A stretch of 64,000 nt of DNA from Oreocharis arfaki. Its lineage: Eukaryota > Chordata > Aves > Passeriformes > Paramythiidae. The notes beneath the pieces are model-generated. The model did no database searches and had not been told where the DNA came from. It saw nothing but the letters and a program-made list of their open reading frames with translations. The stretch lies in the NCBI GenBank assembly GCA_013398015.1, contig VZRR01027747.1:648638-712637 (forward strand), given 5' to 3'. This document shows positions 45,890-59,460 of this stretch, in pieces. A program made the translations under genes and the position numbers. The first letter of the stretch is position 1. The number at the start of each line of letters is the position of its first letter.

Positions 45890-46512
45890 TTGCCATGTAC
45901 TCACCACACCTATTGGCGGTGAGCTTGCTAGGGACACACTCTGCCCCAGCATCCAGGTGGGATGACATGGTGAAAAGGTTAAATGGCATTGGCCCTAGTA
46001 TCAATGTCTGGAGTATTCCACTAGCAGCTTGCCTCCAGCTGGACTTTGTCCCACTGGTCATGCCCTCAGCAGCTGGCTGTTGAGCCAGATCTTTTCACTG
46101 TTCGTTTATCTAGGTGGTACTTTATCAGCTTATCTAGGAGGGTGAGACACTGTCAGAAGAATTAGCAAAGATGAGGTGAACAACGTCTACTGCTTTCTCC
46201 TCATCCACCAACGTACTCACCTCAGTATAGAGGGCCATCAGGTTGATCAGGCTTGATTTTCCCTTTGTAGATCCGTCTGTCTACTCTCAATACCCTTTTT
46301 TCTTATGTTTGTTTAGAAATGGTTTCCATGACGATTTTTTTACTGCTTTCGCAGGGACTGACGTAAGGTTTACTCACCTGTACTTTCCTGGAGCGTCTTG
46401 CAGACAGGAGTGACGTTTACTTTCTTTCAGACTTCAGCAACCTCTCTTGTTGTCTGGAGATCATCACGACTGTCCTCCGGATAGCATCAACCAGCTCCCT
46501 TAAGGAGTGCGA
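45890..46512 (-). mobile_element. CR1 LINE, antisense, reverse-transcriptase end of ORF2
   Basis: Reads as the antisense of the CR1 ORF2 C-terminal region. Landmarks are GGCATTGGCCCTAGTATCAA, CTCCAGCTGGACTTTGTCCC, AGCAAAGATGAGGTGAACAA, TCATCCACCAACGTACTCAC and AGGTTGATCAGGCTTGATTT. Near the end comes CGGATAGCATCAACCAGCTC. Frameshifts and stops are frequent; it is not active. Confidence 0.85.
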
Positions 46513-47311
46513 ATGCTCCAAGAATGATCTGCCACAGGCCAAGGTTGAGCCCATCAGCGGTGGTGGCAGCACCGCTGTGATTCCCCTGCAGCTCATGGTG
46601 AAGACCATGGTGAGGCAGGCTGTTTCCCCACAGCCCGTGGAGGTCTGTGATGGAGCAAAGCTCTGTGTGCAGCTCTTTGAGAGCCCCACACCAGAGCAGG
46701 TGGATGCCCAAAGGAGGCTGTGGTCCTGTGGGAAGCATGAGTGGAGCAGACTCCTGGTAGGACCTGTGGACCCATAGGGCAAGGAACCTGCGTGGGAGCA
46801 GGTTTTTTGGTAGAACTTGTGATCCCATGGAAGGGATCCACACTGGTGCAGATCATGAAAAACTGCAGCCAGGGGAAGGGGTCATGTTGGAGAAATTCAT
46901 GGAGGACTCTCTCCTGTGGGAAGGGACACTGGATCAGGGGAAGACTGAGGAGTCCTCTCTTTGCAGAGAAAAGAGCAGCAGGGACAGAGTGTGACAAACT
47001 GACCACACTGCTGGGCAGAGTAGGTAGAGAAACTGGGAGTGAAGTTGAGCTTGGGAAGAAAGGGGGCGTGGCAGTGAGGATGTTTTTAGGATTTGTGCTT
47101 CATTCTTGTTATCCTGCTCTGATTAGTAATAAATTAAACCTAGTTTTCTAAGTTGGGTCTTTACCTGCAATGGTAGTTGGTGAGTAATCTCTTCCTGTCC
47201 TTATCTCACCCCTTGAGCCTTTCATTATACTTTTTCCCTCTGTTCAGCTGAGGAGAGAAGTGCTAGAGGCTTTGGTGGGCATGTGGCACCTCTCCAGGGT
47301 CAAGCCACCAC
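46513..47311 (+). mobile_element. Avian LTR-like interspersed repeat
   Basis: I recognise this as a common avian repeat, probably LTR-derived, whose family name I cannot give with certainty. The first half is a degenerate internal repeat built on phrases such as GGGAGCAGG and ATGGAAGGGATCCACACTGG. The second half has GGTAGAGAAACTGGGAGTGA, a polyadenylation-like AATAAA (about 47130), GGTAGTTGGTGAGTAATCTC and TCCTTATCTCACCCCTTGAG. It ends in AGGGTCAAGCCACCAC. The left border next to CR1 is approximate. ORFs on both strands across it are not genes. Confidence 0.65.
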
Positions 47312-50300
47312 TGATAGTAAGGAGACAATGGCGAATGTGAGATCTGTCAGAAGAGCACAGGTAGCTGGTAGTAACATTTAGTTCTGAGATGAGGCAGAAA
47401 CTGCTAGAAATAGTAAGATTTCTAAGCATGAATCTGGCCTTCCAGTTCTTAATCACAGTCAAAGGTTACATTATAAAGATGCTACATACTATAGTTTGCA
47501 TGGCTATCTGTAGAGTGTCTGCAGCATTAGTGTTTGCTGAGAAAGATGTTCTGGTAGGTAGTATTCAGTATTTTGCAGATATGTCTAACAGAGCATGTGG
47601 GAAAAGTGATTATGTCGATGAAATTAAGTCTTAGATTTGCTTTCAGATTTTTGTAGAAGAATTTTGTAAGTGGCACAACTCCAGTCTGTGACTAGGGAAG
47701 AGGGGAGTGCCTAGAAGGGAAGCATTGGAGAGAGGAGCTAGGTTCTTTTAAGGGCTTGTCTTCAGCTGTTGCTTTTAGTAGAAGAGTGGGTAAATTGTTC
47801 TGTATGTTGCAATATAGCTGAAGGAATCAGACATTATTTATCTCTTAATAGATTTTTGGCCTGTGGAACTGAATTTTCTTTCTTGTAACTTTTTCATTTA
47901 TTACTTTTCAAAAAATACAGTGCCTTTGCAATTCTGTTGTACCCTTGTGTTGACCCAGTAATTGCTTGCATAGGTTTTCCAAAGTGTCATCCAGACCTGG
48001 AGACATAATTGCCTGAACTGGAATGAGGCTTTTGTAAGCTAATTTTAACACAGAAAAGCCTGATAAAATGTTTGAGGCCCTTTCACCTATAGGTTGTATT
48101 TCTTCAAAAAATAGCTAGAAGCATTTGGCAAAGATTTCTTATGTCCTTACTGTGAATGTAATGTAAGTGTTTATTCCCAACATTCAGTGATTTTTATATA
48201 AATAGTTAATTCATAAGGGTAGATGTGCAAATATATTTCAGTTTTGATAAGTGTAGGTATATATGGAACTGAGAAGGTAAGAGAGACCTCGGTGTGAATC
48301 AAGTGTCTGACCTTTCTCTGGGGCTTTGTCAGTGCTGTAGCAAAAGTGAATGACGTGGAGGACTCTCACACCATGACCGCATGTTTTTATTTGATTTATG
48401 CTTTCTTAGCCAGCTTGAGGAAATGTGTACTCACACATTTCCAAAGCCCTGCACTTAGCTGGAAGATGAGTTAAGTTCTTTAGAAGGTGCTAGTAGCCTC
48501 CTCCCCCCAGTCTTGGAGTTGGTTGTACTTCACTGGCCAGCAGAGAATCCAACCACAAAACCACAGAACAAATTACTGCTTTGAGTTTTTTAACGCATTA
48601 AGAAAAGAACATTCCTGAATGGTTTTACAGCAGAATGCGGAATATTTTAACAATAAGTGTCTATTTTTGTAACAGCAAAAAGTTGTTTTACAAACTGAAA
48701 ATTTATTTCAGTATTAAGTGGTTATGTTGATTTCCCTTCCACTGGAGAAGCAGAGATATTTATGCAGTAATATGCCAGCTCTTTTGAAGAGGCTAAGAAA
48801 TTTTACTAGGGCTAGGAGTGTGAAAAGCAAGAGTATACAGACTGAAAGTCTCTTCCACTCAAGAATTATCCTTTTTGCTTGATAGACACAAATGTCTTTT
48901 AAGTTTTTAATTTATTTTCAGTAGAAGATTCTCAAGGAGTTTAAAGGAATGTTAAGAGAGTGTCTTGAAATTGTGTACTTGATAGTAAAAAAGATGCAGA
49001 ATTTACCAACTACAGATTAAGATGTAACTCGTTTGAAATTGATGAACTGCAGTATATGCAATCTGTACCACATTTTAAGAAGAATAGCTGAAGGTAAATG
49101 GAAAAATTATCAAGCATTAATTTGGAAGTTCAGTGCGTTTTGTAATCTTAACATGCTTCTGGTGATGTTGCTTTAAATGACTGTAGTTTGCTCACTAAAT
49201 TCTGTATCCTCTATTGGCTAGAATTATAAATATCAAGCTAAACATTGTTTATTTTGGTTCTGTGTTTAGCAGTTATTGTATATGCAGAAGTTTCTCATGC
49301 TGTTTCCTTGGTCCATATTAGCAATAATGAGTGGTGCCAGAGCTGTTGGTGAATTAAAGATTTTGTGGCTTCCCTGTTACTTATTTCTGCTGCACTACAA
49401 TTCAAAGGCATTTATTCATTTTCTATTATATTGTGATCAGATTAATAAGTAGAGACCTTTTTAGGCTGCTTGGTTTTTGTCTCAGCTGACTTGGTTAGCA
49501 GACTTTTTGATCTGCTGGCATTAAAAAAAGGAAAAAGAATATGTCAGCTGGCCACCTGTGGGCTGTGGATAACCATAGGCTAATAGGAGCACAACTAAAG
49601 ACAAGAACTGCAGCAGAGAACAATCCTGTTAATTAAAACAACTGTAGTACCTTTGATTGGCTTCTATTTTGTAATTACACCAAGTACAACTTTTCCCAGG
49701 GATGGTAGTGTATTGTGAAAGTGGTCAGAAATGTTTCAACATTGATCAAGACTTCTCAGTTTAATTGTAAGGAATACTAAAAATACCAATGGTTATTTTT
49801 CAAGATTTGCTTTTGATTTTTGTAAACCTAGCACAAAGCAAAAATGTGAAAAAAGATGAATTTTACTTCCTATTTTGTGGGGGTTACAAAAGTAGCTGAA
49901 GACTGTTATCCATATACCCAAATAAAAGTTGGTCTAAGTGCAGCAAATCCAGTGATTTTTCATATAATTTCTGAGGCTTATGTCTGATGTTAGCATAGGC
50001 AAATTTCACCTGCAATGCTATCTCCTTTTCAGGAGAGCCAACCCTGACAAATCCCTGAGTTGTTTATGATGTAATGTACTGTAGAGCTTGTCTGAGCATC
50101 CTTTGACTAACTGGCCGTGCTTCAGTCGGATGCTTTTCAGTTATCTGCTTTTCAGTTATCTGCTAAATTTTGGTTTTATTTTATTTTTTATTTTTTTTAG
50201 TTTTCCCCTCCATTTGAGTGTCATTTTTAAAACAAGGGGCTTTCCACCACTTCAGGTGCATCGCATAAACCTTCTTCCCTTGTTGAAACTGTATCCTTAG

Positions 50301-53029
50301 GATTTTTTTTCTCTAGCTCATCTGAGAATGAATTATCAGGGTGATCTGACTTCTTCCACCTTGTTTTTTTGGATGTCTTTCATTTATGAATTTTTTTTGT
50401 TGTTTTTTTTCCTTTTAGCTATGGTAAACTCTTGTTGGAGTCTTCTCTCTTCCTTTTAGTGACTGTATGTCATTCCACCACTGGATCTCCCGTCCACATT
50501 TATCCCTTGCAATGTACCTATGTGTTACTTTCTCATTTTTTTTAAAGTCAAATAGTATTCTGGGCACTGGATTCAGTTTTCATTGTCCCTTTTATAGCTT
50601 TACCAGGGTTGTGCTTTTGCTTCACAAGCTCTGCTGAAATGTTTTTCATTGAAGTCTGTAATGCTTTTTGCTTGGATTAAGTAATCCGAGTTCATACTCC
50701 TGGATATGTGAGCCTAAAGGTTGTCCGTGTTGTTACTAGAAGCATGCCTCTCCTTTGGTTTGTAAGACATAGTCAACAGCTTTTTTTTTCCTCCGTCTTT
50801 CTACATACAATTTCTGAGTTACACCAGTTATGCCTATCATTTATGGTACGAATTTCTTTTTAAATTCTTGTACTCCGTTCTGAAATCTATTTAGCATGTC
50901 AATATGGAAGACTGCAGACTGTCTCTAGCAGTGATTTTTATTTAATCTCAAATTTAGTTTCATATAGATGTCCAGCTGTATTAGTTATGTGAAGGGGAAC
51001 ATGTCCTTGCTGTACTTAATTTTTGTTTTCCTGTGAACTGTGTGAAGAGAATGGACCAAATAAGTCCTGGAGGCCTCATCCTGTGGCTCTTCTGGCACAA
51101 AGTAGTAGACAGTAGATGATCTATGCTGTAAAGTTAACATGAATTGTTTTACCTAGTGAGTAGTCAAATACTTACTCTGGTTTATCTTTATTTCTTTTTA
51201 CATGTTTTTCTTAGTTTTTATATATTAATAATTGATAATACAATTTTCTGAGAGATTTTTTCCTTTTTTATTTTTTCCTTTTTTTAAGCAGTCGATCAAC
51301 TGTTATCCAAAAGGCTGGAAAATACTAAATAAAATTGAGTGTGTGTGTGCATGCTACATTTGAGAAGAGCACCTTTGAATCCAAACTTTTTGTGTGAATT
51401 GGCAATATCAGCTTATAGAACCTTACAATATTTATTATAAAATACTTTTATTTTCTTATGGTATCATGGAATTGGCATTCTTGCCTGTATTTCTGTTTAG
51501 CACTTCAGCATTTCTATTTATTCCAAAAGTGCAGTTCAATGAAATTGGAAATAGGTGAATTGTGCACTAGGGAGAGGATAAATGGGTCAAATTGGAATGA
51601 ATATGAAATATTCTGGAATTCAGTATTTTGATGCTTATGTCAGATAGTGGAAAGAAAATGTTCCTTATTTAAAAAGCACCTAGAGTTTATGGGTTTATTA
51701 AGGAAGCCAAACAGTCTGAGGAAATCTACTGCCAGAAAAGTTAGTTAGAGATAAGACTAGTTTTGTTAACTATGGGTTATATTCTTAACAGCTGAAAAAT
51801 GGTAAATCAAGTCTGTGGTATTTTATGAAAAAGGATGATTCAAAAAAAGGTAATTTAGGGGTTCTTATGGTTTGGTATGTGTATGAAACAACAGTAGTGG
51901 TCCAATTCAGTTTTATAATATATGGAACTTGTCTTTCCTGGTATTTTTGGAGTTCAATATTACACTTTAGTAATTTAGGAATAAGCCCCCTTCCTCCCGC
52001 TCCACCCTCCCGGTTTATTAGATTTGTTGGTTAGAAACTTTAGAAATTCTCTTTGTTAGAATTTCCAGCAAATGAAGTTGTGATGCTGTGAAGTCATTAG
52101 AGTTTGAATTTATTTTGTTGTCTTTAATAGAAGGGCTTGTTAGTTGTGCCTTTTTATAGGAAATTTCTTCATTAAAATACCAAAGCAAGATCAATGAAAT
52201 CCAGTTGTGCTGATTCTTCTGGAGACCTAAGTCAAATTCTCCTTGAGCATCTAAATTCTTTTAAAAAACCTAATACATGAAAGACAGGCAGCTGATACAG
52301 TGCATTAAGTTGATTTTAAGTGCCTTTTAGAATATGTCATCTCCAAGTAGGTTAAAAAATAACCCATAGTGTACAACAAGCCTACTTACACCTATAGCTG
52401 CTTCATGCCTTACAAAATGAACAGGGATGCTGATGAATAAATGTTTTAAACTCAAGTAATTTTAAAGGTATCTAGACACCCAAATGCCTTTTTACTGCTT
52501 CGGTGATGTCTTTGACGTTTATAATGGTGCAGTGGATATAATCTGTCAAACTCTATTAAGTTGGTTGTGCTTTAATATAATTCTGTTATGAGCTACTGCT
52601 TTCATTCTGTATTCTGTTCATCTTGGCAAATACAGATTTTGTAGCTGTTGGGAGAGGAGTTGGGTAGCAATTTAGTAAGGGCACTGTCAGAGGACTAATG
52701 GAGTCATGTACCACTGAAACAAATGTGGGTAGGGGACAAATGGAAGAAGAGCATGCCCACCTTCTTTGACAGACTGGTTAATGGATTTAACGGTATCTAA
52801 CCGGGATGACAGGTTCTGGAGTAGGGGTGATTATGCTTGTCTGAGCATAAGAATATTAAAGAAGCGTTTGAGAGCTTTCTACAAAAGTTGAGCTGGAAAC
52901 ATGCAGACTAGTGAATGGGTCTACAAAATAAACAAAAGAGAGCTTCCTGGGCTGTTGAGCTTGACCAATTCAACATTTCAAAGTAGGAGAGGTCTTTTTG
53001 GGGGTTTATGCTGCACGCAGAGCTGTTGA

Positions 53030-53360
53030 ACTTGCTCCTAGTTCCCGGGTGGTGAGGTGGAAGGCATGCACAGCCAGCTTGCAGGTGGCTGCCAGGTGGA
53101 GGGAGTAATTGCTGTACTACGGGAGGTTAGTGCTGCCATTCAGGGAGCCACTGACAGCTGTCTAGTCATGAGGAACCTCACGAAATTCAGCACATTCGAA
53201 GCTCGGTGCCCAGGGCTAAACAAGCCCAGGTGTCACTGTCAGCCTGTGTACTGGCCTGCAAGGGAACCACTCTGCAGCAGAGGTGGGCAGCAGGGTACGT
53301 GTGGGCCAGCAGCATCTCCTGGTGGGAGAAGAGGCCCTGCCCTGTCTGTTTTAATCAGAG
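53030..53360 (+). mobile_element. GC-rich CR1-like remnant
   Basis: A GC-rich block in AT-rich DNA with phrases like AGGAACCTCACGAAATTCAG (compare CR1 AACCTCATGAAGTTCAAC) and CAGCATCTCCTGGTGGGAGA. The match is weak and the borders are soft. The 102-codon frame through it has no family I know. Confidence 0.4.
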
Positions 53361-55608
53361 TATAGCTGTGTTTCAGCTTCATAAAAAATGAGTTACGCTT
53401 TGTGAGAGGGGTTAAATGCTAGAGCTGGTTGCCTAGTGAGGCTCTGGTAGGGTAAGATCAGTTGGCTTGAGGCCTTTGAAATTATGCCTGCTTTGAGTTC
53501 AAAGCTGTCCAATTCTGAATTATTTTATGAGTCTGTTTATAGCTTTGTACTGCTGTGCTCTGTTTAAGTTAATACCTCTCAGACCAAACAATAGTACTTT
53601 TATGAGTGCAAAATCAACTATTAACTTCTTATTCCTCTCAGTCTCTTAATGAGTTACTCAAGTGCAGTCTGACCTTGTTTTTTGTTAACTTTTATAAGCA
53701 TGCTTGCTAAATTAGTTATAAACCCATTGTTTCCAAGTTACACAAGAAAGTTTCATCTATGCAACAGGCTTCTAACTTTCTTGTTTAAAAGAAAGCGTTA
53801 TTGTGGGGTATTTTTTCCTAAGACATGAAGCCTGCAAAGCATCTTGAGTGGTATAAATCAGTGTGGTTCTGAGGTTTGATGTGGTGACTACTATATTAAG
53901 CATTTAAAAAGCAGTCGTGCTGGATTGAATGTTTGCCTTAAAAGCAGCGTCTATCTTCCAGTATCCGGAAAAAGCTTTGGAATGGTTTAATGAATTTGAT
54001 GCCTGGTTAAATAAAAGAAATATTCTCTACTCAGTAAAAATCAGCGTATTTTAGAGAAATTAATTTTTACTGTTAAATAACAGGTTTACTGTTTCAAAAT
54101 ACATTATTTTGTTGAATTATATCGGGAAACGGACTGCTTTTTAATAAGATTGATGATCAGAATCAGTCTATTTGACAGAAGTGCTACTATTCAGAAAAAG
54201 GACACTAGAGTGCAGTATAGCATTTAAAGTGCTCTTGCAGCTAAGCGGCATCAGGAAGTCTGGACATTGTTTGCCCGCTGTCTTTTTTGTATGGTTTTAT
54301 AATGTTGAGTTATACTGAAGTTTTCTGAGTGTATAAACGCAACTCCATTCTTCTACCATTTATGGCAGAAATGAATATTACACTAGAATACTTTAACTGA
54401 AGATTCTATTTAATATTTAATAATTTTCCTAATACAGGTTACTCATCATATGAAGCTTCATTAACTGTATTTTTGTTTGAATTCAGTTGAAGGTAAACTT
54501 TGGAATTTTATTTTTAACAGGAATGTGTATTCTTTAAAAGAGTTTTGTCTGATAGATATTGCCTACTTTTATGTTAATGCTTAATATAATTTAGAAAGGG
54601 ACTTCAGTTGTGTGTTCTGTTTTACCATAATAAATTATAACAATACCTTCATTTCATAGTTTTTTTGGTTTTTTAAAAATTTTTTAAAGGAATAAAGGTT
54701 GAATTCATAGCTGGAAGTAACAGGATATAGTGTTGTTTTCTGGATTGACAGACATAAGAACTTAGCTCTTTCAACTTCTGAAAGATGTATGGGTACTGAA
54801 CCTGCTTTCATTAAAAATCAATGACAGAATTCCCTTGACTTCATTTGGTGCAGAAGTGAGCTTTTAATTTAACTCTCTTTTTTCATCTGCTTATTTCAAA
54901 CTAGGATTCAGACTTGGTTTTGTTATTAAAAAATAAAGTATACATTTTGTTCTGTGTTTGAAGCACTATATTAGATAAGATGAAGTTGCATAGGAGACCT
55001 AAATTTCAAATGTGAAAAGACTTATTGCTTTTGTGGAGATAGAAAGGCTGGTTTTATTGAAACTTGGTCAGAGTTTTTTGAAGAAGAGTCTGTCGCTCAT
55101 TTCAAACTTAACAGTGAAAAAAACCGATAAGATGGGACATAGAAATTCAGTGTTAGAAGTTTTTATTCTTGCCTGCATAGATTTTTGCATTGTTACCCTT
55201 AATGACAAGTTAAAATCATCCCTTTTTTAATCAAGAAACGAGCAATAAGAAAACAACAGTGCAGGAAGCTTTTAGGTAAATTTGCCTTTAGATTTGTAGA
55301 CTGCATTTACAGAACTTCAGTTGCTGTTTGAACCCCTCACTGCATGTGAAATGTACTGTCAGTAGCTCCTGTTAGGAGTGTCTTAATGTCAGTTTCCCTT
55401 TCTCACTGCAGTGTTAATTATGAACCTTTATTATACGTGGGGTGCTAAAGAGCCTGTGTTCCCTCACACCAAGCTACCAGACTGAGAAGAAAAGGGGGAG
55501 AAGGACTGGTTAGCCACAGTTCCTGAGAGTCATTCATGGAGAGGCTCTTTTTGCAGATTTGCAAGGGACTACCAAGCCTACCAGGACGCTGGTGCTGTAT
55601 TGTTGGAA

Positions 55609-55837
55609 TTCTTTTCTTTTTTTCTTTTTCTTTTTTTCTTTTTTTCTTTTTTTCTTTTTTTCTTTTTTTCTTTTTTCTTTTTTCTTTTTTTTTCTTTTTT
55701 TCTTTTTTCTTTTTTCTTTTTTTTTCTTTTTTCTTTTTTTCTTTTTTTCTTTTTTTCTTTTCTTTTTTTTTTTCTTTCTTTTTTTCTTTTTTTCTTTTTT
55801 TCTCTTTTTCTTTTTTTCTCTTTTTCTCTTTTTTTTT
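55609..55837. repeat. 229-bp uninterrupted pyrimidine tract
   Basis: Only C and T for 229 bases, mainly units of 6-8 T followed by one C, becoming CTCTTTTT-like near the end. It ends at the first A at 55838. The three frames read as Phe/Ser/Leu-rich polypeptides, which are artefacts. Long polypurine-polypyrimidine tracts of this kind can form triplex (H-DNA) and are often unstable and hard to assemble. Confidence 0.97.
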
Positions 55838-57670
55838 ACTTTCTTGTTTGCATTGGTGGGTTCCTCTCTTCCCTGGAAAATTCTGGACTTTTTAATGAGA
55901 TGTTTCGGTTACACAATTTCTCTGCTTTGTCTTTTGTTGTGGTAGCATCTAAACTTGTGAAACAGATTGGGAATTATAAGCTGGCAATGTAAGGCTTCAG
56001 TTTAACTTCTTAGTGTCTCAGTGGCTCACTTTAAATGCCATTACTGCTTCACCTTCCTCAACAAAATTAAAGCTCTGTTAGCTGTCTGGCATCAAGCTTG
56101 TCAGGGTGCCAGGTATTTTGCCAGACTGTAGAGCCAAGATGCATGAAAATGTCAACCATCTCAGGCTCATTAGTTTTTGGCTTTCCTGGCCTTTCTGTAA
56201 TGACTGCAGTGCAGCATAAGCTAAATACTATTTTATTGTTTTACTCCTGTTAGTTCCAGTGGAAACCACAGCCAACTTTAATGTAAACAGTTAAGCTGTT
56301 GAAAGAGTGTTCTCCTACTAATTTGTTAATTTAAGTTATTTACAAGGAAAGCTGCCTGCCAAAGTCTGCTTACATGTAATAAGTTCAGAAAATGATACAG
56401 TGTGGATATTTTGTTCTTTTCTTCTTTTTACCTTTTGTCTTTCAAAGCAGTAGAGGATATTTGTTGTTCTGGATATGTTTTGATTTGGCTTGTAAAGCTG
56501 CCATGAACATTCCAAGCTGAAAAAAAAAAAATCCCCAAACTAACTTGTATGTCCTTTATTTATGATTTAATTGGTCAGGCAGAAAGGTTATTTGCCTTGG
56601 GAAATGGACACATGAGAACACTGCACAACTTAAAAGCCTTTAATAAAGTTCATGCTGCCTTTGTCCACATTTTTGAAATATATTGATTTTTGTCTATGTA
56701 CCTTCAGCATAAAAATATGCAAAAGATCACTCATTAAGGATAGCATACTTGTGCAGCATTCATACGCAAGCTATACTAAAGAGTATACTAATTTTCTTGG
56801 GTAACCCGTTGCTTCCTATTGTAGTGTCAAAGTCTAAAGGAAATGTCCAAATTAATTTAAAATTCTTATAATTGCATGTCACTATACTGTTGTAAACTTC
56901 TGCATAAAAACCTCTTCACTTGTAAGTGATAATTTTCTAGATACTATGTCTTCAATATGTGCTGCTACTATTACTGATGATGAGGATAAAGTCTCTTGTA
57001 CTATCTACTTTGTGTTGAAAAACACTGTGAAAAATACAGTAACGCAAAATAGAAGAGAAGTTTGGAGTGATGCCTAAGCTACCAGATACTTGGAAGGAAA
57101 GAGACTTTTCTTCATTAATTTTATATATTTTTACAAGTACACATTTTCTAAGGAGAAATATATATATATATATCTTTGTATGTTTATTTATGTACCTAAT
57201 TTTTGAAGGACTGCACTAACTGATGTAATTGTCCAAAAGATGGGAAGATTTTCCTTAATGAGAACTCAGAGCTTGTCATGAACTAAGTGACTGCTTCTGT
57301 CCCGTACTTCTGGAGAGTTGCCTTTTTAGTCCAGTTGTAGTCTTAAATCTAGGAAGAATAAGATCTTGTAATCTTTGTAAGTAAGGCTTTTCAAATGTAT
57401 TGCTACAGTTGTTCAAATCCAGACTGGTTGAACTTTGACTGAAAATCATTACAAGCTGATTGTTGTTTGGTGCTGAAGAAGAAATGAGTTGGTGATGTAA
57501 GTCCCATTTCTAGTAGCTGACTGACAACAGCTGAAAACTCAAAGCTGAAAATCAGCAGTAGCACAACAGCTTCTTTAAAGACTTACATTGTGGGTAGTTT
57601 TTATGATTTTCCTTTTTGAGATGGATTTGTTGCTTTTTTTTTTTTTTTTTTTTTTCCTGGTAAGAGCTCA

Positions 57671-57980
57671 NNNNNNNNNNNNNNNNNNNNNNNNNNNNNN
57701 NNNNNNNNNNNNNNNNNNNNNNNNNNNNNNNNNNNNNNNNNNNNNNNNNNNNNNNNNNNNNNNNNNNNNNNNNNNNNNNNNNNNNNNNNNNNNNNNNNNN
57801 NNNNNNNNNNNNNNNNNNNNNNNNNNNNNNNNNNNNNNNNNNNNNNNNNNNNNNNNNNNNNNNNNNNNNNNNNNNNNNNNNNNNNNNNNNNNNNNNNNNN
57901 NNNNNNNNNNNNNNNNNNNNNNNNNNNNNNNNNNNNNNNNNNNNNNNNNNNNNNNNNNNNNNNNNNNNNNNNNNNNNNNN
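57671..57980. other. 310-N assembly gap flanked by poly-T
   Basis: The gap follows a run of 22 T (57634-57655) and a 15-base bridge, and is followed directly by 26 T (57981-58006). The missing piece probably contains a long low-complexity T-rich stretch. It lies in the presumed DTWD2 intron 1. Confidence 0.95.
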
Positions 57981-59254
57981 TTTTTTTTTTTTTTTTTTTT
58001 TTTTTTAATAGTGATTTGTGTGAGTAAACCACGCTCAGTACAAATGGGTCAAACATGAAGTTCTTTGATGGAGAGCTAAACAATGAATATCAGATGCCTG
58101 GGGGATCAGCATAAATACAGGCACCCATAGAGTGATATTTGTGGTTTTTGTGGATTTTGTGATTTTCCGAACTAAAAAGGGTATCTTCATGTCGTAGTAG
58201 CTTTTGGTGATGGACAGCTTTTTTATTGCTGTGAATTCCTCCCGTGCCCATTATGTGATACAACATAACTAATCATGAAACAGATGTAAATAGGTGTTTC
58301 CTTTTGAACTTTGTCTCTGCTGGTATTCCTTGATGCCTCTGTGGATTAACTACCGTATTCTTTGTTCAGGTTTTCTGAAGTCCAGTGCTCTGGGCAGAGG
58401 CCCAAGATTGTTTCAAACTCACAAGAAAACAAAGTTTTCAAATTGGTCGACTATGATGGAAAATCAGGGTTTTGCACAGGAGGCCATCATACTGAGAGTA
58501 GAGTGGAAAACAGAAAGAAGGACTAGAGATGTGTCTTCTCACCATACCATGTAGGAGCAGGAGAAATGCTGAGAGTTGGTGCCGAGGAATCTGGGTGCTG
58601 GGAAACAGTTCTGTGATCTCCTAGCTGCTCACTAGTAGTGCATGCCTTGTTGAGAGGTAGGGAGGTGACTCTGTCTCCCTCTCCCCCTTCTGAACCTCTT
58701 TCTGTACCTCATCTCTGAAGTATCTCTGACCCCCTCCCATTACCTTCTCCCATTGCTGTAGCTCTTGATCCTATTAGTTCCAGTGGGATACTAAATCGGT
58801 TCAAAGGCAATTTTTTTTCTGAAGATACTGTGTTGCTTTTTGAATGCCTCTGTTGTTTATCATGCTTGTTTATACTGTGGCCAAGTTTGCGGTGTTGAGA
58901 GTACCTCATGGCAAGAAGAACAGATACTGTCTTTTATCAAATGTACCACTATCAGGAACATGCCCTGGAAATGAACTTGTTGAATACAATGATAACCTCT
59001 GTTTAATTGGTCAATTTTATGGTCTTGTTGGTTTGGAAATTTGTGATACTGCCTTAAATGTCTTCTGGTACAAAATGCTAAACTTAATCTGACATATTTT
59101 AATGAATTTAGTATTCAGTACTGTGGTGGCTTTTCCTGGAACTAGACAGAAAACTTTTGGAACCCTTAACTGAATACATTGCAGGTTTAAATTGTAAAAA
59201 GAACAATATATATAGATTGAAAGGGATAAAATTAGGTTTAAATTAGATCTTAGC

Positions 59255-59460
59255 AATAAATTCTTTGCTATAAAGGTAGTGAGGCACTGGAATAATTGTC
59301 CTGGAAGAGCAGTGGGTGACCCATCTCTGGAAATGTTCAAGGCCAGAACAGGGCTTTGAGCAACCTGATCTACTGGAAGGTGTCCCTAACCATGCCAGGG
59401 AAGTTGGAGTGAGATGATCTTGAAAATCCCTTCCAACTCAGGCAGTTCCACTGTTGATCC
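59255..59460 (+). mobile_element. CR1 LINE 3' end, sense
   Basis: Clear sense CR1 3' end: AAATTCTTTGCTATAAAGGT, TGAGGCACTGGAATAATTGT, GGAAATGTTCAAGGCCAGAA, CAGGGCTTTGAGCAACCTGA, TCTACTGGAAGGTGTCCCT and CCCTTCCAACTCAGGCAGTT. The final ATTCTATGAT octamers are worn away. It has the same direction as DTWD2. Confidence 0.93.

Noticed and set aside
46417..47151. Long frames on both strands
   Set aside because: They cross an avian LTR-like repeat; open frames on both strands reflect composition.
53941..54020. Possible DTWD2 exon 2 (short open stretch with YPEKALEWFNEFD)
   Set aside because: It does not match the expected DTW-domain sequence and lacks convincing splice sites.
55536..55992. Phe/Ser-rich polypeptides of 119-130 residues
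   Set aside because: Translation of a pyrimidine simple repeat in three frames.
57412..57423. GTTCAAATCC as a tRNA T-loop
   Set aside because: No matching acceptor stem, D arm or anticodon arm upstream.
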